A DNA stretch of 64,000 nt. Source: Methylotenera sp. Its GTDB lineage: Bacteria > Pseudomonadota > Gammaproteobacteria > Burkholderiales > Methylophilaceae. Every line of letters begins with the position of its first letter. Positions within the stretch are counted from its first letter, which is position 1. Under the pieces are notes generated by a model that saw only the letters and a program-made list of their open reading frames with translations, did not search any database and had not been told where the DNA came from. Where the stretch lies: NCBI RefSeq assembly GCF_030684185.1, contig NZ_JAUXOY010000030.1:124001-188000 (forward strand), given 5' to 3'. This document shows, piece after piece, positions 1-9,106 of the stretch. Both the position numbers and the translations under genes were made by a program.

Positions 1-1422
1 AAAGCGGTGATGTGTTGCGATATTGTTGACCGCGGTGTGGCTTATGGTGCTGGTCAAATTATCAAAAAACAAGCCGATGGTCATTTGCTTGCGTTAGATG
101 CTAAGTCAGGAAAAGTAAACTGGAAAGTGGAAATGTGCGATCCAAAGGTTGGCTCGACACTCACACAAGCCCCTTATGTGGTTAAAGATACGGTGCTTAT
201 TGGTTGTTCTGGTGCTGAGCTAGGTGTTCGTGGTGCAGTCAATGCCGTTGATTTAAAAACAGGTGCGTTGAAATGGCGTGCTTATGCCACAGGTCCTGAC
301 GAAGATATTCGTTTGAAAAAAGACTTTAACTCTGCAAACCCACATTATGGTCAATTTGGTTTAGGTACTAAAACTTGGGAAGGCGACGCTTGGAAAATCG
401 GCGGCGGCACTAACTGGGGTTGGTATGCTTATGATCCAAAATTAAACTTGTTCTACTACGGTTCTGGCAACCCAGCACCATGGAACGAAACCATGCGCCC
501 AGGCGACAACAAATGGACTATGACTATTTGGGGTCGTGATGTTGATACAGGCGAAGCTAAATGGGGTTACCAAAAAACACCACATGACGAGTGGGATTTT
601 GCTGGTGTAAACCAAATGATGCTGACTGACCAACCAGTCAACGGCAAAATGACACCATTGCTGACTCACCTTGACCGTAACGGCATTATGTACACACTTA
701 ATCGTGACACAGGTGCATTAATATTAGCGGATAAAGTGGACCCAGCAGTCAACGTGTTCAAAAAAGTGGATTTAAAAACGGGCTTGCCAGTACGTGATCC
801 AGAATTTAACACACGTATGGACCACAAAGGTACTAACATTTGTCCATCAGCGATGGGCTTCCATAACCAAGGGGTTGACTCTTATGACCCTGAATCTCGT
901 ACATTGTATGCTGGCTTAAACCACATCTGTATGGATTGGGAGCCGTTCATGTTGCCATACAAAGCAGGTCAATTCTTCGTAGGTGCAACACTTGCGATGT
1001 ATCCTGGCCCAAGTGGACCAACCAAAACTGAAATGGGTACAATTCGGGCATTTGACGTTGTAACAGGTAAAGTTAAATGGTCTAAATGGGAGAAATTTGC
1101 TGCTTGGGGTGGTACTTTATACACCAAAGGTGGTTTAGTTTGGTATGCAACATTGGATGGTCAACTAAAAGCATTAGATAACGCCAACGGTAAAGAGTTG
1201 TGGAAATTCAAAATGCCTTCAGGCGGTATCGGGTCTCCAATGACATACGCTTTCAAAGGCAAACAATACGTTGGTAGCATGTTTGGCGTAGGTGGCTGGC
1301 CTGGTGTTGGTCTAGTGTTCGACTTGACTGACCCAAGTGCTGGTTTGGGTGCGGTAGGTGCATTTAAAGAACTTCAACACTACACCAATATGGGTGGCGG
1401 TTTGATGGTATTTAGCCTGTAA
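1..1422 (+). CDS. mxaF: Methanol dehydrogenase large subunit MxaF (5' truncated by window)
   Basis: PQQ-dependent periplasmic methanol dehydrogenase alpha subunit, which oxidises methanol to formaldehyde and passes electrons to cytochrome cL. The window begins inside the gene; about 473 residues of a family length near 600 are visible, in frame from base 1. The vicinal cysteine pair (MCCD, near the visible start), tryptophan-docking propeller repeats and the WDFAGVN motif (codons 589-609) are present. The catalytic Asp (595-597) is followed two residues later by Ala (601-603), the calcium-type MxaF signature and not the Asp of XoxF. The gene heads mxaF-J-G-I. Promoter and signal peptide lie outside the window. 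Family assignment is secure, and MxaF rather than XoxF follows from the Ala position and the neighbours. Confidence 0.97.
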   Translation, partial: KAVMCCDIVDRGVAYGAGQIIKKQADGHLLALDAKSGKVNWKVEMCDPKVGSTLTQAPYVVKDTVLIGCSGAELGVRGAVNAVDLKTGALKWRAYATGPDEDIRLKKDFNSANPHYGQFGLGTKTWEGDAWKIGGGTNWGWYAYDPKLNLFYYGSGNPAPWNETMRPGDNKWTMTIWGRDVDTGEAKWGYQKTPHDEWDFAGVNQMMLTDQPVNGKMTPLLTHLDRNGIMYTLNRDTGALILADKVDPAVNVFKKVDLKTGLPVRDPEFNTRMDHKGTNICPSAMGFHNQGVDSYDPESRTLYAGLNHICMDWEPFMLPYKAGQFFVGATLAMYPGPSGPTKTEMGTIRAFDVVTGKVKWSKWEKFAAWGGTLYTKGGLVWYATLDGQLKALDNANGKELWKFKMPSGGIGSPMTYAFKGKQYVGSMFGVGGWPGVGLVFDLTDPSAGLGAVGAFKELQHYTNMGGGLMVFSL

Positions 1423-1477
1423 TTTACAGTTAGAAACTAGCAGTAAATAACTAAAAGTAGAACGCGTCAACTAGGTT

Positions 1478-1499
1478 GCTGGGGGAGAAATTCCCCAGC
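1478..1499 (+). terminator. Hairpin between mxaF and mxaJ
   Basis: A 7-bp perfect stem (GCTGGGG at 1478-1484, CCCCAGC at 1493-1499) closes an 8-base loop. It is followed by an AT-rich stretch but no long T run. This suits a partial terminator or a 3'-end stabiliser that keeps mxaF transcript above the downstream genes. Confidence 0.5.
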
Positions 1500-1638
1500 C
1501 ATTTAGTGAATTTTCTGTATATTCAAATGGGTGATGATGAGGTGTAATCCTCTATTTTCTTATTTGCCATTTATCTATTTGAATGTGCAGCAAAAAGCAC
1601 AATAAGGGAAGTAACCGTTTATAGGAGTGTTTTATAGC

Positions 1639-2505
1639 ATGAAGAAAAGTACCTTTTTACAGTCAGTTTTAAAATCGCTAGTGATAGGCGCAGTTAGTTT
1701 AAGCGCGTTGCAAGCACGTGCGGCAGATTTAAATATTTGTGCAGGTGAAAACGAAATGCCATATTCAAACCTTAAAAAAGAAGGGTTTGAGAACAATATT
1801 GCAGAAATAATTGGCAAAGCACTGAATAGAAAAGTGAATTTTGTATTTTGGAAAGATGCGCGCTTGGTAGAACGAGATTATCTCAATAAAGGTAAATGTG
1901 ATGTGATGATGGGCGTGGATAAATTTGTGCATACCGACCCGCGTATGAGAATGAGCGAAATGCTTAAAACCGATGCATATTACAAATCTGCTTACGTATT
2001 TATTACCCGTAAAGACCGTGAAATTGATATTTCGTCTTGGAATGATGACTTAATCAAAGAGCGTAACTTTCGCATCGGGGTGACGTATGACAGCCCTGGT
2101 AAAGTGATGTTGTTGCAAAAAGACAGATTCGATGACATGTTTGATTATTTTGCTGAAAAACAAAAATATCAATCCACCCGCAATCGCGCCATTCGCGTTG
2201 ATCCACAAGAGTATGTAAATGATGTAGCAACAAAGCACATACACACAGCCATGCTATGGGCGGCAGATGCAGGTCGCTACGTTAAAGAATCAAAAGTACC
2301 ATTAAAAATGCAAGTCATCAAAGATGATGCAGTTAAGTCCAATGGCGAAAAAGTGCCCATGCATTATGAAATTGCCATGGGTGTGCGTAAAGCGGATGCC
2401 GCCTTATTGCAAGATTTAAACCGTGCCATCAAGGAAAAACATGCGGAAATTGAAGCCGTGTTAAAACGTGAAGGTATTCCGTTGTTGCCAATCTCAGGTG
2501 GTTAA
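1639..2505 (+). CDS. mxaJ: MxaJ, periplasmic solute-binding-like protein of methanol oxidation
   Basis: About 288 residues with an N-terminal signal peptide (basic start, then a hydrophobic stretch ending near ALQARAAD). A type 2 periplasmic binding fold follows, opening with the NICAGENEMPYS motif typical of MxaJ. MxaJ is needed for active methanol dehydrogenase, probably in assembly or maturation; its ligand is not settled. The ATG at 1639 is preferred over the in-frame GTG at 1627, because GGAG at about 1623-1626 lies too close to the GTG. It sits directly after mxaF and before mxaG, the canonical order. A longer paralogue with ankyrin repeats lies at 24606. Confidence 0.93.
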   Translation: MKKSTFLQSVLKSLVIGAVSLSALQARAADLNICAGENEMPYSNLKKEGFENNIAEIIGKALNRKVNFVFWKDARLVERDYLNKGKCDVMMGVDKFVHTDPRMRMSEMLKTDAYYKSAYVFITRKDREIDISSWNDDLIKERNFRIGVTYDSPGKVMLLQKDRFDDMFDYFAEKQKYQSTRNRAIRVDPQEYVNDVATKHIHTAMLWAADAGRYVKESKVPLKMQVIKDDAVKSNGEKVPMHYEIAMGVRKADAALLQDLNRAIKEKHAEIEAVLKREGIPLLPISGG

Positions 2506-2535
2506 TATTTCCAAGTATATTTTAAGGGGCGTAAG

Positions 2536-3075
2536 TTGTATAAATTGATTAAACCAAGCCACACCACAGCGTTATTCGCGGCCATTCTTGCTACGTTTTT
2601 AACGGCTTGTCAGGCGCAGGATGCTGCAACTCCGGCAAAAACTACAGTCGCAACTGAAATTGTGGTTGATGATGGCCCAGATATAGAATTTCGCGGCACC
2701 ATTTCAGGCGATTTGCTGGATTTCAAGGATAAGCTAGGCGATGACACGCCCGCAGTAAAGCAATTCAAAAAAACGGGTAAAAACCCCTATAACGGCAATG
2801 AAGCAGTGATTAAAAATGGTTACACCATTTACTCAACTGCCTGTTCTGGTTGTCATGGACATTTGGCTGAAGGTAAATTGGGGCCGGCACTGGCAGATAG
2901 CTATTGGACATACCCGGGCAACAAAAAAGACAAAGGTTTGTTTGAAACGATTTACGCTGGCGGTCAAGGCATGATGGGACCACAAAAGGGCTTGATTTCT
3001 CAAGATGAGATTTTGCAACTAATGAGCTGGGTACGTAGTTTGCAAAATAAAGATGCAAAACCAGCAGCACATTAG
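2536..3075 (+). CDS. mxaG: Cytochrome cL MxaG
   Basis: Class I c-type cytochrome of 179 residues that accepts electrons from methanol dehydrogenase. The haem-binding motif is CSGCH at residues 103-107, and a GMMGP segment later offers the likely axial methionine. The start appears to be TTG at 2536, with AAGGGGC just upstream; no ATG suits better. The N-terminal hydrophobic segment ends in LTAC (residues 22-25), which fits a lipoprotein box, so the protein may be membrane-anchored and not free in the periplasm. Classical cytochrome cL is described as soluble, so this is worth checking. It lies between mxaJ and mxaI. Confidence 0.92.
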   Translation: MYKLIKPSHTTALFAAILATFLTACQAQDAATPAKTTVATEIVVDDGPDIEFRGTISGDLLDFKDKLGDDTPAVKQFKKTGKNPYNGNEAVIKNGYTIYSTACSGCHGHLAEGKLGPALADSYWTYPGNKKDKGLFETIYAGGQGMMGPQKGLISQDEILQLMSWVRSLQNKDAKPAAH

Positions 3076-3162
3076 TTTTTAAGAATTCTGCTTGGCGGCT
3101 AACTGGTGGTTGCCAAGCAGACAATGCAACATCACCAGCAACCATATCACAAGGAGTTTTTA

Positions 3163-3444
3163 ATGAAACGTATTTTGACATTAGTGGCAATCGCAGGCGC
3201 AATGGTTGCATCTGGCGCAGCATTTGCTTATGACGGACAAAAGTGTAAAGAAGCAGGTAACTGCTGGGAAGCTAAACCTGGCTATCCAGAAAAAATTGCG
3301 GGTTCTAAATATGACCCAAAGCATGAGTCTAAAGAAGTGGGTAAACAACAAGCTTCAATCATCGCGATGGATGCACGCAATGCAAAACGTATTGCCCATG
3401 CTAAAGCAACAGGTAAATTTGATTTCGATGTAGCAGGCGAGTAG
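3163..3444 (+). CDS. mxaI: Methanol dehydrogenase small subunit MxaI
   Basis: The beta subunit of the alpha2-beta2 methanol dehydrogenase, 93 residues including a signal peptide ending at AAFA. The mature part begins YDGQKCKEAGNCWEAKPGYP, with the two cysteines that form the known disulfide, and ends in a lysine-rich helix that packs on MxaF. The ATG at 3163 has a strong AAGGAG ribosome site at 3151-3156; longer readings from further upstream lack a signal peptide. A terminator follows, closing the first transcription block. Confidence 0.95.
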   Translation: MKRILTLVAIAGAMVASGAAFAYDGQKCKEAGNCWEAKPGYPEKIAGSKYDPKHESKEVGKQQASIIAMDARNAKRIAHAKATGKFDFDVAGE

Positions 3445-3456
3445 TTAGATTTAAAT

Positions 3457-3490
3457 TAAAAGCCGATGTTACAAAACGTCGGCTTTTTTT
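3457..3490 (+). terminator. Rho-independent terminator after mxaI
   Basis: A 12-bp stem (AAAAGCCGATGT against ACGTCGGCTTTT, one G-T wobble) with a short loop is followed by a run of T. It separates mxaFJGI from the mxaRSACKLD genes, so the latter need read-through or their own promoter in 3491-3597. Confidence 0.9.
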
Positions 3491-3597
3491 AGCTTTATTT
3501 CAAGCTTTATTTCATCAGAGACTTTTGCACGTTTCTTTGAGCAACGATTGCTGATGAAATCAAGTTCAATTTGCTTTAAACTTTTTTGGAATATTGC

Positions 3598-4617
3598 ATG
3601 GCAGACAACATAAACCTCAATGAATGGCGCGAGCGTGCTATTACCTTTGAAAGCGCACTCAATAGCGTGGTGCTTGGTTTAAATCAGCAAGTGCGTTCTC
3701 TCACTATCGCTATTTTTTCACGCGGTCATGTGTTATTAGAAGGCGATGTAGGTGTTGGTAAAACCACGCTATTACGCGCCGCCGCGCGGCTATTAGGCGG
3801 AGAGTATCAGCGTATTGAAGGTGCGATTGATTTAATGCCTAGTGACTTTTTATACCATGCCTATCTTGATCAAAATGGGCAGCCTGCGGTAGCCCCTGGC
3901 CCATTATTGCAACATGAAGAGGCGTTAGCGGTATTCTTTTTTAACGAAATTAACCGCGCCCGTCCGCAAGCACACAGCTTGCTATTGCGCTTGATGGCTG
4001 AGCGTAGTGTGAACGCGTTTAATCGTGAATATCATTTCCCACATCTCACAGTATTTGCCGATAGAAACCGCTTGGAACGTGAAGAAACCTTTGAGTTACC
4101 TGCTGCCGCGCGTGATCGCTTTTTTATGGAAATCTCGATTGATGCCCCGAATGACCGCGATTTACAACGTGATTTGATGTTTAACCAACGTTTTCACAAT
4201 GTGGATGCACTGATTGACACCTTGCAAGCTGGTCTTGTGCCATATTCAGAACTCAATGCAGTGGCGGAAGCGGTGCAAGCCAGTGTGCGTGCTGAATTGC
4301 CTTTGCAAGATTATGCAGTGAATTTATGGCGCGCCTTGCGCAACCCTGCTGAAGCTGGCGTGACTTTTGATGACGTGGACACATCAAAATTAGTGGCAGG
4401 TGGTGCTAGCCCACGTGGCATGGCCATGTTGATGCGTGCCGCACGTTGCCGTGCGTGGCTTGAGAATCGTGATTACTTAACGCCTGATGATATTCGCGCA
4501 GTATTTCACGACACCGTATCGCACCGTGTATTCTTTACGCCAGCTTATGAGTTGCGCCGCGAAACTTTAGCACCACGATTATTGAATAGCGTGCTTGATA
4601 AGGTTTCTGCACCTTAA
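3598..4617 (+). CDS. mxaR: MoxR-family AAA+ ATPase MxaR (module 1)
   Basis: Cytoplasmic MoxR-type AAA+ ATPase of about 339 residues. Walker A is GDVGVGKTTLL and Walker B is FFFNEINRA. A C-terminal lid carries the SPRGMAMLMRAAR motif usual in MoxR proteins. MoxR ATPases act with VWA-domain partners in metal or cofactor insertion; in methylotrophs the RSACKL set is needed to load calcium into MxaFI. The ATG at 3598 is preferred over an in-frame TTG at 3586. The protein is highly similar to the product at 9970, the opening gene of a second module. Confidence 0.92.
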   Translation: MADNINLNEWRERAITFESALNSVVLGLNQQVRSLTIAIFSRGHVLLEGDVGVGKTTLLRAAARLLGGEYQRIEGAIDLMPSDFLYHAYLDQNGQPAVAPGPLLQHEEALAVFFFNEINRARPQAHSLLLRLMAERSVNAFNREYHFPHLTVFADRNRLEREETFELPAAARDRFFMEISIDAPNDRDLQRDLMFNQRFHNVDALIDTLQAGLVPYSELNAVAEAVQASVRAELPLQDYAVNLWRALRNPAEAGVTFDDVDTSKLVAGGASPRGMAMLMRAARCRAWLENRDYLTPDDIRAVFHDTVSHRVFFTPAYELRRETLAPRLLNSVLDKVSAP

Positions 4618-4647
4618 GCGTTTTTAACATTTCCAGTAAAAATAATC

Positions 4648-5514
4648 GTGAATAGTTTAATTCCACAAGAATTTTATTACCATCTAGGCTGGCGCACACG
4701 TAGTGCGCAGCCTGGGACGCATCCTACACGCACGGTAGGTGGTAATGCAGATTTTCAAAACTTCGTGCCGTTTATGGAAAATCCGAACCCTAGGCGCATT
4801 GATTTACGTGCTACTTTGCGTACGCTACCACGCCAATTGATGTCTCGCGCCTACCATGAGCGTGGTGCAATTGCCGTTTATGCGGTATTAGATTTATCTG
4901 CCTCTATGCGTTTTACTGGCAATAGTGACAAACTTAACTTAGTGGCAGATATTGTTGCTTCTGCCGCTTGGTCTGCGGTACGTAGTGGTGATGCATTTGG
5001 TTTGGTGGCGTGTGATGACACAGTGAGATTGGATTTATTTGCGCCGCCTAGCCACAGGCTTGGCTTAGCCGATGAGATTCGCAACAAACTGTTGGCAGAC
5101 CTGCCAGCTAACACGCAATCTGATGCCTCTGCACTACCCCTTGCCGCACAACAATTGCGACAAAAACGCTCATTAGTATTTTTGATTTCTGATTTTCACT
5201 TGCCTGATGCACTTTTAACTAAAACATTCACATCGCTCGCTCCGCATGATGTAGTCCCGCTGGTGCTTTGGGATAGCGCGGAATATCACCATATTCCAAC
5301 ATGGGGTTGGGTACGAGTACGCGATATGGAAAGCGGCGGCTATCGCTCGATATTCTTACGCCCTAGCTTAATGAGGCAAATAAAAGCATCTTATACGGCG
5401 CGACGTCAAACCATCATCGCTCAATGTTTGCAGGCAGGCACGCGTGCGCCATTTTTTATAGAAGATACGTTTAACGCCGAGCAATTAACACGTCATTTAT
5501 TGGAGGCGAGCTGA
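4648..5514 (+). CDS. mxaS: MxaS, DUF58/VWA-like protein (module 1)
   Basis: A 288-residue DUF58-family protein with the NPNPRRIDLRATLR signature near residue 50. A VWA-like domain follows with a MIDAS-type motif, DLSAS, at about residues 88-92. No signal peptide or membrane segment is seen, so a cytoplasmic partner of the MxaR ATPase is likely. The start is taken as GTG at 4648. Its stop overlaps the start of mxaA by one base (TGATG), suggesting coupled translation. Confidence 0.9.
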   Translation: MNSLIPQEFYYHLGWRTRSAQPGTHPTRTVGGNADFQNFVPFMENPNPRRIDLRATLRTLPRQLMSRAYHERGAIAVYAVLDLSASMRFTGNSDKLNLVADIVASAAWSAVRSGDAFGLVACDDTVRLDLFAPPSHRLGLADEIRNKLLADLPANTQSDASALPLAAQQLRQKRSLVFLISDFHLPDALLTKTFTSLAPHDVVPLVLWDSAEYHHIPTWGWVRVRDMESGGYRSIFLRPSLMRQIKASYTARRQTIIAQCLQAGTRAPFFIEDTFNAEQLTRHLLEAS

Positions 5515-6446
5515 TGAAATTACCTCATATTTTAAGCGTGTTGCTTATATTGTTAAGTGCAACCAGCTTGCAAGTCAGCGCGGCTGATACCAAGCCTGTC
5601 GTGCCTGTGCAGAATGTCAGTGTTCAATCTACCATGCAAGAAATCGGCTATCAAGTGGGGGATGTTGCGCGTCAAACCATCATCATTCGCACGCCTGAAG
5701 GTTATGTGCTAGATGAGACTTCGCTACCTAATATCGGCAAAAGTGCTGCAAGCATTGAGTTACGCGATGCACAGTGGTCAGCACAAAACACCGGCAATGA
5801 AACGGTGCATACCATCATTTTGGATTGGCAGATTTTTCGCGTGATGCAAGAAACGCGTGCTTACAAATTAAAGTCGCTGGATTTGCAATTTCGTCTTGCA
5901 GATAAAGTACTCATCGCACATGTTAAACCAGCGCAAATGTCCGTGGCATCCATATTGCCCACCGCCATGAAAAAATTAACAGCAGAAACGAATGCAGATG
6001 TGCTACCAAAAGCCCGCAATACGCAAGCACTCATCAAGACTTTAATCATGGCTTTATTGGGTTTGCTAATATCCAGTTTATATTTTGCTTGGCGATTTGA
6101 TTGGCTACCAGCAAAGTTGACTGCGTTATTTTCCGCACCTAAGCCCTTTAGACGCGCTTATCGTGATATTCAATCCTTGAAAAAAAACGCTGATGCTTCT
6201 ACACAACTGAGCCATGCCATGCGTGCTTTACGACGTGCCTGTGATGCCACGGCTGGCACCACATTAAGCGCAGAAAGAGTGGCCTTGTTGTTTAATGGCA
6301 ATGATCAGCTCACCGCTAAACGCACCGAAATTGAAAGCTTTTATGCAGGCTCTGAACGTGCTTTTTTTGCTGGTGGAGTGAGCGATTTGACTATGGAGCA
6401 ACTTAAGCAATTAAGCCGTCAATTGATGTTGCTTGAGGCAAAGTAG
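5514..6446 (+). CDS. mxaA: MxaA, membrane-anchored calcium-insertion protein (module 1)
   Basis: A 310-residue protein with a signal peptide (cleavage near SAADTK), a periplasmic beta-rich domain of about 150 residues, one membrane segment at roughly residues 173-195, and a cytoplasmic C-terminal domain. This is the layout of MxaA, which is required for calcium incorporation into methanol dehydrogenase. It spans the membrane and could couple the cytoplasmic ATPase to the periplasmic enzyme. Translationally coupled to mxaS. The paralogue at 12051 is longer by about 50 residues. Confidence 0.87.
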   Translation: MKLPHILSVLLILLSATSLQVSAADTKPVVPVQNVSVQSTMQEIGYQVGDVARQTIIIRTPEGYVLDETSLPNIGKSAASIELRDAQWSAQNTGNETVHTIILDWQIFRVMQETRAYKLKSLDLQFRLADKVLIAHVKPAQMSVASILPTAMKKLTAETNADVLPKARNTQALIKTLIMALLGLLISSLYFAWRFDWLPAKLTALFSAPKPFRRAYRDIQSLKKNADASTQLSHAMRALRRACDATAGTTLSAERVALLFNGNDQLTAKRTEIESFYAGSERAFFAGGVSDLTMEQLKQLSRQLMLLEAK

Positions 6447-6456
6447 CGGCTTGCAT

Positions 6457-7503
6457 ATGGATTTTATTCAGCATATTTTGCAAGGCATGGGTTTGGAAAG
6501 CTTAGGTTTAGAAAGCTTAGGTTTGGAAAACTGGGGGTCAGCTACACCAGCTTATTTACTGCTGCTACCGCTTGCCTTATTGCCGTTATTGGCGCGTGGG
6601 CATTCTGCTTTCGCTTACCCATCTATCGCACGCTTGCCTATAGACCCGCTTTCAACATGGCTAGAATGTTTATGGCGCATGTTAGGCGCGCTAGCCATTG
6701 GTTTTATTGCACTAGGTTTGGCAGGATTTTACTGTGGTAGCCACTCAATAGAGCGTGTAGGGCGCGGCGCACACATTATGTTAGTGCTAGACCGTAGTGC
6801 CAGTATGAATGACAATTTTGCTGATAAGGCAAACCAAGAATCATCAAAAATGGAGGTTGCTAGGCGCGTGTTGCAAACTTTTGTGAGCAAAAGCCGTGAA
6901 GATTTACTCGGCATGGTGACTTTTAACACATCCCCTATCTTAGCCGCGCCATTGGGCGGCGATAAAGAAGCCGTTTTATCTGCGCTTAAAGCCACTGAAG
7001 CAGGTGGCATGGGCTTTACAGCGGTGGCGCGTGGTTTGGGCATGGCACTGGATTCCTATGAGGGTAAACCTGTGACAGGCGCACGCGTGGTGGTGCTGGC
7101 ATCTGACGGCGGTGCCCATTTAGAAAGCAAAACACAAGATATGTTACGCAATATGTTTCATCGGCAAGGGGCATCGCTTTACTGGATATTTTTGCGTACG
7201 GCCAATAGCCCTGGTCTATCTAAACCAGAGGAAGAAGGAAACGATGACGCGTACCCAGAATATCACTTGCATCGTTTTTTTGGCAGCATGGGCGTGCCTT
7301 ATAAAGCTTATGAGGCAGAAAACCCACAGGCGGTTGAGCAGGCGGTGACCGACATTGCCCGCTTGAAAAACCAACCTGTGCGCTACCAAGAGGCCGCGCC
7401 ACGGCGTGATTTATCCGCCATATTTTATTGGCTGGCATTTTTATGTGCCTGTGGCTTGCTGGCTTTTCACTTCACGGAGGTCAAGCAATGGCGCACCGCT
7501 TAA
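6457..7503 (+). CDS. mxaC: MxaC, membrane VWA protein (module 1)
   Basis: A VWA-domain membrane protein of about 348 residues. Two membrane segments precede the VWA domain, which carries an intact MIDAS motif DRSAS (LVLDRSASM), and a third segment closes the C-terminus (about residues 325-342). The ATG at 6457 is preferred over the upstream TTG at 6433. The region encoding residues 12-26 is a short tandem repeat giving a GLESL-type triplication that the paralogue at 13149 lacks. The C-terminus overlaps mxaK by 16 bases. Confidence 0.9.
   Translation: MDFIQHILQGMGLESLGLESLGLENWGSATPAYLLLLPLALLPLLARGHSAFAYPSIARLPIDPLSTWLECLWRMLGALAIGFIALGLAGFYCGSHSIERVGRGAHIMLVLDRSASMNDNFADKANQESSKMEVARRVLQTFVSKSREDLLGMVTFNTSPILAAPLGGDKEAVLSALKATEAGGMGFTAVARGLGMALDSYEGKPVTGARVVVLASDGGAHLESKTQDMLRNMFHRQGASLYWIFLRTANSPGLSKPEEEGNDDAYPEYHLHRFFGSMGVPYKAYEAENPQAVEQAVTDIARLKNQPVRYQEAAPRRDLSAIFYWLAFLCACGLLAFHFTEVKQWRTA
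6490..6531 (+). repeat. 15-bp tandem repeat within mxaC
   Basis: Nearly three copies of a 15-bp unit (GTTTGGAAAGCTTAG with single-base variants) encode Gly-Leu-Glu-Ser-Leu repeats at the N-terminus of MxaC. The unit is a multiple of three, so copy-number changes would keep the frame. Confidence 0.8.
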
Positions 7504-8066
7504 AAATTTGGGCATTAAAATGGTTACCGTGGATGTTTCTGCTATGGCTTTTATCCTTGATTGTACTTGCATGGAGCGGCTATGCGCTCTACCAAGCCGG
7601 CATTTACAATAAACATCTTAGCCATAAAACACTACAAAATAATGCCGCACCTGATGCTGTTTTTGCAGATGCTAGTTATTGGGTGGCTCACAAAGACATT
7701 GAAAAAGCCTTAAAGCTTTATGCCTTAGCTGCATCAAGCAAAGACAGTAGCGTTCGCAAGGCCGCGCATTACAATATGGCCAATGTTTATTTGCGCCAAG
7801 CCAATCAATTACTAGAAGAGACGGGCTTGGATGGGTGGGATAAAGTCACCCCCTTGTTAGCCATCGCTAAAGAAAGTTACCGTGAGGCATTGCGTCTTGA
7901 CCCACACTGGATGGATGCCAAATATAACTACGAACTCGTTTTGCGCTTAGCTCCTATTATTGAAAGCAGTAAAAGTCGTCGATCAGAAGAAGAGGAAGAA
8001 GTCACCCAAGAGACGCCCCCTGAAGGCTGGCCTGCTATTCCAGGTTTTCCACGTGGAATGCCATGA
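7488..8066 (+). CDS. mxaK: MxaK, membrane-anchored TPR-like protein (module 1)
   Basis: About 192 residues with an N-terminal membrane anchor (residues 9-30) and a periplasmic helical region resembling TPR repeats (AAHYNMANVYLRQAN, then REALRLDPHWMDAKYNYEL). The tail is acidic. The ATG at 7488 is chosen because GGAGGTC lies just upstream and the start overlaps the mxaC end. It is part of the calcium-insertion set in methylotrophs; the exact role is unknown and a scaffold function is an inference. It ends overlapping mxaL by four bases (ATGA). Confidence 0.88.
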   Translation: MAHRLKIWALKWLPWMFLLWLLSLIVLAWSGYALYQAGIYNKHLSHKTLQNNAAPDAVFADASYWVAHKDIEKALKLYALAASSKDSSVRKAAHYNMANVYLRQANQLLEETGLDGWDKVTPLLAIAKESYREALRLDPHWMDAKYNYELVLRLAPIIESSKSRRSEEEEEVTQETPPEGWPAIPGFPRGMP

Positions 8067-9106
8067 GTTTTTTAATGCGTTTTGTGGATAAATTAAGTAA
8101 GTTTGATTGGCGCGGTCGCCTGTTATTCCTCGCCATTATTTTGCTTGCCACTTGTTTATTCAAGCCGCAGGCAAACTTGCCAAAACGGGTGTTTGATTGG
8201 TTTATTGTGCTGGATATTACGCAAAGTATGAATGTGCGCGATATGGCCGAGCAGGATAAAGCGATGAGCCGCTTAGCCTATTCAAAACGTGCGATTCGTG
8301 CTTCATTAAAATCTTTACCTTGCGGATCACGTGTAGCAATCGGCTTATTTACAGAGCGTCATACGACCACTGTGACGCATCCAATGGAAGTTTGCGCACA
8401 TTTTGGCGCATTGGATGAAACCGTTGCTCATATCGATTGGCGTATGGCGTGGGCGGCCGATTCTTTCATTATTAACGGTTTATTTAGTGCCATTATGCAA
8501 ACGCCAAAACTCAATTCCAAGCTTGATAAAGACATGCGCTTAGCCTTTATTACTGATGGGCATCAAGCCCCGCCCATTAACCCTGATTACGCACCTAAAT
8601 TTGAAGGGAAAGTGGGTGAAGTCAAAGGAAGCATTTTTGGCGTAGGTGACACAACGCCAGCACGCATTCCCAAGGTTGATGCAGACGATAACATTTCAGC
8701 TTATTGGGAGCTAGAAGAAGTGATGCGCTACGCCACTTTTGGCGTTAACAAAAAAACGCAATCCGCATTAGATATGGAAAACGAGCAACACGGTCGTAAT
8801 TCCCCGCACGGAAAAACCCCTGCAGAGTCAACAAACGCGCACCTTTCTGCGTTAGATGAAAATAACTTAAAAGCGTTAGCCAAAGTGACAGGGCTGGGTT
8901 ATTGGCGACTTGGTGATGTCAGCACAATGGCTGATGTACTGACCAGCCACAAATTGGCGACATGGCGCAAAAGTAACACCGATTTACGCGCATGGTTTGC
9001 AATTCCTGCCATGTTGTTAGTGCTGTTATTTTTTGTACCTGATCATTTATTACAGAAGTTTTACAAGCAGTTGATTCAGCCATTTTTTAAAAGGAAAGCC
9101 AAATGA
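8063..9106 (+). CDS. mxaL: MxaL, membrane VWA protein (module 1)
   Basis: A 347-residue VWA-domain protein with an N-terminal membrane segment (about residues 17-33) and a C-terminal one (about 313-330). The MIDAS-like motif reads DITQS where the canonical form is DxSxS, so Thr replaces the first Ser; the module 2 paralogue reads DISES. It contributes to metal loading of methanol dehydrogenase with MxaA, MxaC and MxaK. Overlaps both neighbours by four bases. Confidence 0.9.
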   Translation: MSFLMRFVDKLSKFDWRGRLLFLAIILLATCLFKPQANLPKRVFDWFIVLDITQSMNVRDMAEQDKAMSRLAYSKRAIRASLKSLPCGSRVAIGLFTERHTTTVTHPMEVCAHFGALDETVAHIDWRMAWAADSFIINGLFSAIMQTPKLNSKLDKDMRLAFITDGHQAPPINPDYAPKFEGKVGEVKGSIFGVGDTTPARIPKVDADDNISAYWELEEVMRYATFGVNKKTQSALDMENEQHGRNSPHGKTPAESTNAHLSALDENNLKALAKVTGLGYWRLGDVSTMADVLTSHKLATWRKSNTDLRAWFAIPAMLLVLLFFVPDHLLQKFYKQLIQPFFKRKAK

